Source: Methylococcales bacterium
GTDB taxonomy: Bacteria; Pseudomonadota; Gammaproteobacteria; Methylococcales; Methylomonadaceae
Assembly: GCA_023146575.1 (NCBI GenBank)
Contig: JAGLBU010000198.1
Location: 1 to 5,933 of the forward strand
Reading direction: 5' to 3'
Length of the DNA: 5,933 bases
A program made the translations under genes and the position numbers. The notes below the pieces were generated by a model that searched no databases, had not been told where the DNA came from, and saw only the letters and a program-made list of their open reading frames with translations. This document shows positions 1 through 4,460 of the stretch, piece by piece. How positions within the stretch are numbered: position 1 is the stretch's first letter; the number at the start of each line of letters is the position of its first letter.

Positions 1-600
1 TTTTTGGCGTAAAAAATAGCCTAAAAGAACAAAGCCTCGGCGCGTATAATAACCAATAAATTCTATCCCTGAAAAACCTCTGACAACGCTTATTCCTAAA
101 AAACAAAAAGTGAGTATTAATCGTGGTCCTATCGTTTTTCCTAAAACAATAATCAAGGCATCGCCCACGGCATTACCCAAAATCCCGCCTTGTCCATGTG
201 GTAATTCAGAAAAAATATTTGAGATAAACAAATACGCCACCACACAGCTCATCATGACGGCAAAACTAACGGCCGCGATAAAAAAAACTCTGCGCCCGTG
301 AAAGCGATGTTTTTTTTGTAAAAAACGACGATAAGCGTACAAGCCCAAAAGAAATGGAAATAAATAACCGATAACGCCAAATAAGCTTAAGGTAATATCG
401 GCAACTAATGCGCCCATTTCCCCAAAGGCATTAGAAAACTTTGTAGTGGAACGTTCAGTTGACCACGCACTGTCATTGGCATCAAAGGTAAACAGAACAA
501 TGGCAGAAAGACATGCTAAAATCGAAAAAAGTAGCCCTAAAAGATATTGATGAATCGTCTCTTTATTTTTTTCAAAAAAAGCATTTACAAAAACTTTCAT
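1..600 (-). CDS. ftsK: DNA translocase FtsK, N-terminal membrane domain (partial, 3' end off window)
   Basis: FtsK is the divisome DNA pump that anchors at the septum and moves chromosome ends toward XerCD/dif recombination. Only the first 200 codons are present; the reading frame is open to position 1, so the linker, RecA-like motor and gamma domain are missing. The visible part matches the FtsK four-helix membrane domain. Hydrophobic segments lie near residues 20-38, 64-90, 104-126 and 148-173. Family landmarks are FDANDSAWS (39-47), GEMGALVADI followed by LFGVIGYLFP (60-82) and LPHGQGGILGNAVG (133-146). The ATG at 600 is preceded by TAGGAACAG, a good ribosome binding site that overlaps the bamD stop codon, with six bases between the two genes. 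This suggests co-transcription and perhaps translational coupling. The family call is by recognition of the N-terminal domain alone; an FtsK paralogue is the main alternative. Confidence 0.88.
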   Translation of the reverse strand, partial: MKVFVNAFFEKNKETIHQYLLGLLFSILACLSAIVLFTFDANDSAWSTERSTTKFSNAFGEMGALVADITLSLFGVIGYLFPFLLGLYAYRRFLQKKHRFHGRRVFFIAAVSFAVMMSCVVAYLFISNIFSELPHGQGGILGNAVGDALIIVLGKTIGPRLILTFCFLGISVVRGFSGIEFIGYYTRRGFVLLGYFLRQK

Positions 601-606
601 CTGTTC

Positions 607-1476
607 CTAGTCTTGATCCAAACCAATAAAATCCCAAATATCTTCCACAACCGTTTCTTTGGTTTCAATATCAATGGGCGCACCATTTGGGTAATTTTGT
701 TCATAAACACGCCGACTGTCTGCGGCTAAATCGTCTAAATGAAGCTTAAGGTAGGCTTTTTCCATAATCTGTAAAGCATATGGCGTAGCCGTTGTACATG
801 GTTGAGGCTTTTTAGCTTGGCACTCTTCTACAATTGCCCCCGCACGATTTGCCGCCGCCATATAGGCTTTGCGCTTCATATAAAAAGTGGCAATGTGTAG
901 TTCATGACGCGACAAATAATCCCGCAAAGCAATCATGCGCTGATTTGCATCTTTTATATACTGACTTTTAGGAAAGCGCTTATGTAATTCTTCAAAATTG
1001 GCATAAGCTTCTCTATATTTTGTAATATCACGCTGAGTGCTATCGGTTGGCACATAACGATATAAAAAACCTAAATTTCGGTTAAAATTAATCAGCCCTC
1101 TTAAATAGTAGGCATAATCAGCGTTAGGATCTCTGGGGTTAATTTTAATAAATCGGTCAACCGCCGCTAACGCCGCTTCTGTATCCTCATTTTTATAATA
1201 AGCATACGCAATATCCAGCTGAGTTTGTGCGGCGTATTTTCCAAAGGGGTAGCGGCTTTCTAAGGCTTGATACAACTCAATGGCTCTGGCGTAATTTTCC
1301 GCTTCCATGGATTTTTTTGCCGACTCATAAAATTTTAAGGCACTCCAGTCAACGTATTTATCTGAATAATCGTTGTCGGTTTTGGTTAAGCTATCAAGCA
1401 CTGAGCAGCTGGGTAGCGTTATTAAAAAAAGACAAATAAATAAAAATTTTACCAAAATAAATCGCATATTGGTCAT
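607..1476 (-). CDS. bamD: Outer membrane protein assembly factor BamD (lipoprotein)
   Basis: BamD is the essential TPR lipoprotein of the BAM complex; it sits on the periplasmic face of the outer membrane and works with BamA to insert beta-barrel proteins. From the chosen start the protein has 289 residues, longer than the 245 of E. coli. It opens with a lipoprotein signal ending in the lipobox LPSC, with Cys24 as the lipidated residue. TPR helices follow. The best-conserved stretches are ALESRYPFGKYAAQTQLDIA (71-90), AYAYYKN just after it, and DRFIKINPRDPNADYAYYLR (107-126). The frame is open up to a TTG at 1524, but that start would put about 16 residues before the signal peptide. ATG at 1476 gives MTNMRF, resembling the E. 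coli MTRMKY start; ATG at 1467 is equally possible, and no start has a strong Shine-Dalgarno. Oddities are a Cys219/Cys227 pair in a loop and an acidic C-terminal tail of about 25 residues. It is divergent from rluD and followed at once by ftsK. Confidence 0.96.
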   Translation of the reverse strand: MTNMRFILVKFLFICLFLITLPSCSVLDSLTKTDNDYSDKYVDWSALKFYESAKKSMEAENYARAIELYQALESRYPFGKYAAQTQLDIAYAYYKNEDTEAALAAVDRFIKINPRDPNADYAYYLRGLINFNRNLGFLYRYVPTDSTQRDITKYREAYANFEELHKRFPKSQYIKDANQRMIALRDYLSRHELHIATFYMKRKAYMAAANRAGAIVEECQAKKPQPCTTATPYALQIMEKAYLKLHLDDLAADSRRVYEQNYPNGAPIDIETKETVVEDIWDFIGLDQD

Positions 1477-1501
1477 GACACGCTGTAAGATTAAAGGTTT
1501 C

Positions 1502-1525
1502 TTTGCCATGAATACTTTAGGCAAA
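1502..1525. promoter_or_regulatory. Inverted repeat TTTGCC-N12-GGCAAA in the bamD leader
   Basis: Two perfect 6-bp arms, TTTGCC at 1502-1507 and GGCAAA at 1520-1525, are separated by 12 bases. The repeat lies upstream of the preferred bamD start and of rluD. It could be an operator or a leader stem-loop, but short dyads are common by chance and no regulator is recognised. If bamD started at the ATG at 1509 the repeat would overlap coding sequence. Confidence 0.2.
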
Positions 1526-1537
1526 AATTAAAATATG

Positions 1538-1545
1538 AGTATAAC
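1538..1545. promoter_or_regulatory. Overlapping divergent -10 elements for rluD and bamD
   Basis: The 84-bp gap between bamD and rluD must hold promoters for both genes. On the plus strand TATAAC (1540-1545) matches five of six -10 bases and lies 15 bp before the rluD ATG. On the minus strand TATACT (1543-1538) also matches five of six and points toward bamD. The two share the four central bases. Neither has a convincing -35 box at 16-18 bp, so this is a weak prediction. Confidence 0.3.
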
Positions 1546-1560
1546 TTACAATAGATAATT

Positions 1561-2514
1561 ATGGCGATATTAACAGCGACCGTTCCTGATGAAATGGCTG
1601 GAATGCGGTTAGACCAAATCCTGTCTAGTCTTTTTTCTGACTACTCCCGCAGTAAATTACAAACATGGGTGAAATCTGAACGGGTGAAAGTCGATGGCGT
1701 TTTTTTAAAAACCCGCACCAAACTTGAAGGCGGTGAATGGATTGAATTAGATGCAGAACCTGAAGCGGTTTTAAACTGTGAGGCTGAAAATATTCCGCTG
1801 GATATTATTTATGAAGACGAGGCGTTATTAATTGTGAATAAACCCGCTGGATTAGTGGTGCATCCTGGGGCGGGAAATTGGACAGGCACCCTGCAAAATG
1901 CACTCCTTTATTATAATCAAGCCCTTAATGTGTTGCCAAGAGCTGGGATTATTCATCGGATTGACAAAGATACCAGTGGACTTCTGATGGTGGCGAAAAC
2001 CTTACAAGCGCATCACAACTTGAGTGATCAATTACAATTAAGAAGTATTGAGCGTGAATATATCGCGGTGGTTCGGGGTTGGATGACCGCAGGCGGGACA
2101 ATTAATGAACCGATTGGCAGACATCCTCAAGATCGTATTCGTTATACAGTAAGAGAGGAAGGTCGAGAGGCGGTGACGCATTATCGTTTAATGGAACGCT
2201 TTGAGCGCTATAGTGTTATTCGAGTAAAACTTGAAACAGGCCGCACCCATCAAATTCGGGTTCATATGGCGCATTTGCACTACCCTTTAGTGGGTGACCC
2301 TTTATACAGCGGTAGCTTTCAAATGCCCGCAAAATGCAGTCAAAATTTAGAAATACAACTTCGAAACTTTAAACGTCAAGCACTTCATGCCACAAAATTA
2401 GGCTTAGTACATCCTGTGACTCAAGAAACGATGCAATGGGAACAGCCAATACCAGAGGATATGCGTTTATTAATTGCTGCCTTAGCGGAAAATGATGCGC
2501 CCTTAACACCGTAA
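1561..2514 (+). CDS. rluD: 23S rRNA pseudouridine synthase RluD
   Basis: RluD converts U1911, U1915 and U1917 in helix 69 of 23S rRNA (E. coli numbering) to pseudouridine, a late step in large-subunit assembly in the cytoplasm. The 317-residue product is close to the 326 of E. coli. An S4-type RNA-binding domain covers about residues 14-62, with MRLDQILSSLFSDYSRSKLQ at its start. The RluA-family catalytic domain follows. HRIDKDTSG (132-140) carries the catalytic aspartate, Asp135, and RTHQIRVHMA (228-237) then YPLVGDPLYSG are further family motifs. The LTATVPDE opening matches the LTATV of E. coli RluD, supporting the ATG at 1561 although no clear Shine-Dalgarno precedes it. It is divergent from bamD, the usual gammaproteobacterial arrangement. 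Downstream, ubiC converges on it and the two reading frames overlap by 12 bp; the E. coli partner pgeF is absent. RluD is preferred over RluA or RluC on length, the S4 domain and the bamD neighbour. Confidence 0.96.
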   Translation: MAILTATVPDEMAGMRLDQILSSLFSDYSRSKLQTWVKSERVKVDGVFLKTRTKLEGGEWIELDAEPEAVLNCEAENIPLDIIYEDEALLIVNKPAGLVVHPGAGNWTGTLQNALLYYNQALNVLPRAGIIHRIDKDTSGLLMVAKTLQAHHNLSDQLQLRSIEREYIAVVRGWMTAGGTINEPIGRHPQDRIRYTVREEGREAVTHYRLMERFERYSVIRVKLETGRTHQIRVHMAHLHYPLVGDPLYSGSFQMPAKCSQNLEIQLRNFKRQALHATKLGLVHPVTQETMQWEQPIPEDMRLLIAALAENDAPLTP

Positions 2515-2518
2515 GGCA
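2478..2518. other. Stem-loop spanning the overlapping rluD and ubiC stop codons
   Basis: TGCCTTA-G-CGG (2478-2488) pairs with CCGTAAGGCA (2509-2518), giving a 10-bp stem with one bulged G and a 20-base loop. A shorter alternative pairs CCTTA (2501-2505) with TAAGG (2512-2516) around a 6-base loop. The rluD stop lies in the 3' arm and the ubiC stop in the loop. Neither strand has a U-tract after the stem, so it is not a classical intrinsic terminator. It may still protect 3' ends or halt convergent transcripts. Confidence 0.4.
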
Positions 2519-3051
2519 TCGGCTAAAAAAAACTCACTGACTAATAAAGGTTGTTTTTGAATCGCATAAACCGTTCGCCGTCCCCAAATCGCTTGATGTA
2601 TGGATAAAGATTCATGCCAGTTTTTAGATTCTACTAAGCTAACATCCATTGCCAAACGTTCTAAATAGGGGTCTGAAAAAATAACTTCTCCTAAAGGTCG
2701 CGTCCCTAAATGTGAGAGTTGTCGCTGGGCGCTGGTAATGGTATTTTTGGGTAAAATGGTACGCGCTAACACCAGTGGCTTATCATTGGCGGACAATAAC
2801 ACTTCTCGAATTAAACAATAACGCTGTGGGTGTAAATCAAGGTGTTTACTTTCACTTAAAAAAGGCGATTTCCATTGATGAAATAAAATTTCAACTTTAA
2901 CCGCATCACCATAGGTATTGCGCAATCGTTGAGTTAGGGATTTTTTTTCATCGACCAAGGTGATGATCTTTTTAGGTAAATGATGACGGAGATAAGGGGA
3001 GTAAGATTTCCAGCGAGGTTCAACTGAAAATAAAGAACTGTTTGCCAACAA
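2503..3051 (-). CDS. ubiC: Chorismate lyase UbiC
   Basis: UbiC splits chorismate into 4-hydroxybenzoate and pyruvate, the first committed step of ubiquinone synthesis, in the cytoplasm. The protein is about 182 residues (E. coli UbiC is 165). Numbered from the chosen start it shows SLTQRL (38-43), IREVLLS (81-87), RPLGEVIF (118-125), WGRRTVY (156-162) and KQPLLVSEFFL (166-176). By alignment to E. coli, Arg82, Leu120 and Glu173 correspond to active-site residues Arg76, Leu114 and Glu155. No ATG or GTG exists near the 5' end. TTG at 3051 is chosen because AAAGG lies seven bases upstream; TTG at 3057 or 3048 are alternatives. No ubiA follows, since rluD converges on it with a 12-bp overlap, so ubiC is the last gene on its strand here. 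It may be read from a weak promoter at 3103-3075 or by read-through from the upstream small gene. Confidence 0.92.
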   Translation of the reverse strand: MLANSSLFSVEPRWKSYSPYLRHHLPKKIITLVDEKKSLTQRLRNTYGDAVKVEILFHQWKSPFLSESKHLDLHPQRYCLIREVLLSANDKPLVLARTILPKNTITSAQRQLSHLGTRPLGEVIFSDPYLERLAMDVSLVESKNWHESLSIHQAIWGRRTVYAIQKQPLLVSEFFLADALRC

Positions 3052-3074
3052 AATCAAACCTTTAAAAGAATCAG

Positions 3075-3103
3075 CGTTTAGCTTAGGATAAATCAGCTCT
3101 CAA
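3075..3103 (-). promoter_or_regulatory. Possible ubiC promoter
   Basis: On the minus strand TTGAGA (3103-3098, five of six -35 bases) is followed after 17 bp by TAAACG (3080-3075, three of six -10 bases). Initiation near 3068 would give a leader of about 17 bases before the TTG start. The -10 is poor, and the -35 overlaps the hairpin after the preceding gene. Confidence 0.2.
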
Positions 3104-3120
3104 AGAATTTTAAGAGCTGA
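3093..3120 (-). terminator. Terminator-like hairpin after the small secreted-protein gene
   Basis: TCAGCTCT (3093-3100) and AGAGCTGA (3113-3120) form a perfect 8-bp stem with a 12-base loop, 15 bp past the stop codon of the small secreted-protein gene. Read on the minus strand, the stem is followed only by TTTATCC, a short U-tract, so it is at best a weak intrinsic terminator that could partly separate this gene from ubiC. Confidence 0.45.
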
Positions 3121-3135
3121 AGGCATGTAATTAAA

Positions 3136-3528
3136 TTATCGTTTTAAGAAAAAGAATAAATATTTACATTTTAGAATCATGCTTTTATCACTTTTGTCGA
3201 TAACACGGCAAGTTTCATATTTTTCTCGACCTGGTGTGCTTTGTTTTTTAATCACGCCATCAACCACTGAATATTTCAAGGTAATTGTCATTTTACGGGT
3301 TCTGGCGCGGGTATCTTCGGCGGAAGTCTTTATCGTCCCATCTTTTTTAAAGTCCCACGAAATCTTAACGGGCTTTTTTTCTTTATGCAGTGCAGGGGAT
3401 TCTGCATATAATGACCATTTCCCCAGAATGGACGAATTATCTTCAAGCTTTACATCCTGAGCGGCTTGTACAAAAGACGAACTAACCACTAAAGCAAGCA
3501 TCGGTAATAAAGTGCTGGTTTTTTTCAT
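3136..3528 (-). CDS. Small secreted protein of unknown function, lipocalin-like pattern
   Basis: I do not recognise this 130-residue protein. It begins with a clear Sec signal peptide: Lys2-Lys3, a hydrophobic core through about residue 20 and a likely cut after VQA at Ala22, leaving about 108 residues in the periplasm or outside. The mature part has a GKW motif (36-38), WDFKKDGTIKT (58-68), a strand-rich stretch ending YSVVDGVIKK (86-95), and a basic, aromatic end FFFLKR. Early G-x-W, then W-x-F-x-x-DGT and late tyrosine-rich strands resemble small lipocalin-like beta-barrel domains, but this is pattern inference only. Cys107 and Cys121 are the only cysteines and could form a disulfide. There is no lipobox. 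The ATG at 3528 has AAAGGG nine bases upstream. It has its own extended -10 promoter and a following hairpin, so it may be a single-gene unit between rsmJ and ubiC. Confidence 0.85.
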   Translation of the reverse strand: MKKTSTLLPMLALVVSSSFVQAAQDVKLEDNSSILGKWSLYAESPALHKEKKPVKISWDFKKDGTIKTSAEDTRARTRKMTITLKYSVVDGVIKKQSTPGREKYETCRVIDKSDKSMILKCKYLFFFLKR

Positions 3529-3575
3529 AATTTTTTGCCCTTTAACTATTAAAGATTACTAGAATACAACGCTTG

Positions 3576-3584
3576 ATTATAACA
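3576..3584 (-). promoter_or_regulatory. Extended -10 promoter for the small secreted-protein gene
   Basis: The minus strand reads TGTTATAAT at 3584-3576, a perfect TATAAT with the TGn extension that can replace a -35 box. No good -35 is seen 16-18 bp upstream. Initiation near 3569 would give a leader of about 40 bases. It falls in the 77-bp gap after rsmJ, so the small gene need not depend on rsmJ transcription. Confidence 0.55.
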
Positions 3585-3605
3585 ACTAATTTTCATTTGC
3601 ATGGC

Positions 3606-4385
3606 TTAAGATTTCAAATAAACATCATAACGGACTAATTTCCCTTTAAAGCCCATCTGAGGTTTACCGCCTAAAGGGTCTGCATACAAAGGGCTTTTCA
3701 CCACGACTCGTTTTTTAGTAACCCGCATTGCAATCTTAAATAATTGTTGTCTATCATCATCTTGTCCTAACGCCTGTTGTAAAATTTGAATAGATTTTTT
3801 AGCCAATGCCGATTTTTTACGTTTCGGGGGAAACATAGGGTCCAAATAAATACAATCAGGCGCTATTTTAACCGTATTTAACAACTTAATCGCATTGCCT
3901 TGGGTTAATTTTGGTGGAATTAGCGTGCGAGTTTGCACCCATTTTTCCTGTGACAATCGTAAAAAACCATTTTCCAATAATGCCATCATCATCAGCGAAC
4001 GCTCAAAACATTCTACCTCATACCCCATCCGAAATAACGCCAACGCATCTTGTCCCCACCCTGTGGTGGCATCAATGACGGTTTTCGTTTGTCGCCCAAT
4101 CGCCTTGGCTAAATCATTTTTTTTTGGTGCAGGATAGGAAAGTTGTTCACCTGAGCGAGGGTTAATATTAACGCTTATGCCTTGTTTTTTTAGGCTATTT
4201 TTATCTATCAAGGCTAAAACGTTATGTTGATACTGCAAAAAATAATCCACATCAGGATGGTTTTCAGGCGATTTATACAGGGGAACTTGTAATTTTTGCG
4301 CCAATTTTTGCACGCATTCAAAATACTTACCCTCTGAAATAAGTACCGCTATTTTAGGCTGAAAAAAGGGCGTTAAAACATCCAT
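3606..4385 (-). CDS. rsmJ: 16S rRNA (guanine-1516-N2)-methyltransferase RsmJ
   Basis: RsmJ (formerly YhiQ) uses S-adenosylmethionine to methylate N2 of G1516 in 16S rRNA of the small subunit. The 259-residue product is near the 250 of E. coli. After an N-terminal region of about 95 residues comes the Rossmann-fold methyltransferase domain. Motif I is VIDATTGWGQDAL (103-115), an acidic motif II residue is Glu128 in CFERS, and the catalytic motif IV is YLDPMFPPKRKKSAL (180-194), which matches the DPMFP-K-SAL signature of RsmJ. KKRVVVKSPLYADPL (224-238) is the conserved late strand. ATG at 4385 is the most upstream reasonable start; no strong Shine-Dalgarno is visible before it. The gene is divergent from the patatin gene across 75 bp. 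Downstream the small secreted-protein gene is on the same strand but has its own promoter. All key motifs are intact. Confidence 0.95.
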   Translation of the reverse strand: MDVLTPFFQPKIAVLISEGKYFECVQKLAQKLQVPLYKSPENHPDVDYFLQYQHNVLALIDKNSLKKQGISVNINPRSGEQLSYPAPKKNDLAKAIGRQTKTVIDATTGWGQDALALFRMGYEVECFERSLMMMALLENGFLRLSQEKWVQTRTLIPPKLTQGNAIKLLNTVKIAPDCIYLDPMFPPKRKKSALAKKSIQILQQALGQDDDRQQLFKIAMRVTKKRVVVKSPLYADPLGGKPQMGFKGKLVRYDVYLKS

Positions 4386-4393
4386 GAGTGAAT

Positions 4394-4427
4394 TTGAAAG
4401 CGTAAAAACAAAGGCTTATGCTACACT
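4394..4427 (+). promoter_or_regulatory. Sigma-70-type promoter for the patatin gene
   Basis: TTGAAA (4394-4399, five of six -35 bases) is followed after 17 bp by TATGCT (4417-4422, four of six). An overlapping alternative is the extended -10 TGCTACACT (4419-4427). Either would start transcription 25-35 bp before the ATG at 4461. I see no matching strong promoter for rsmJ on the other strand of this gap. Confidence 0.45.
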
Positions 4428-4460
4428 ATTTTCCACAAAATTAAATGATTAGGAACATAC

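Noticed and set aside
110..301. Plus-strand open frame of 63 codons, and another at 547-729
   Set aside because: Both are antisense to ftsK or bamD, which have clear family motifs in the opposite strand.
1227..1439. Plus-strand open frame of 70 codons
   Set aside because: It is antisense to the N-terminal and TPR part of bamD, with no independent support.
1477..1524. A longer bamD starting at TTG 1524 or ATG 1509
   Set aside because: Both would place extra residues before a complete lipoprotein signal peptide, and neither has a convincing ribosome binding site.
3179..3460. Plus-strand open frame of 93 codons opposite the small secreted-protein gene
   Set aside because: The minus-strand gene has a signal peptide, ribosome binding site and promoter; the plus-strand frame has none of these.
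3593..3602. ATTTGCAT octamer downstream of rsmJ
   Set aside because: This is a eukaryotic POU-factor site and has no meaning in a bacterial context; it is a chance match.
3895..4137. Plus-strand open frame of 80 codons
   Set aside because: It is antisense to the catalytic core of rsmJ and looks like a composition shadow.
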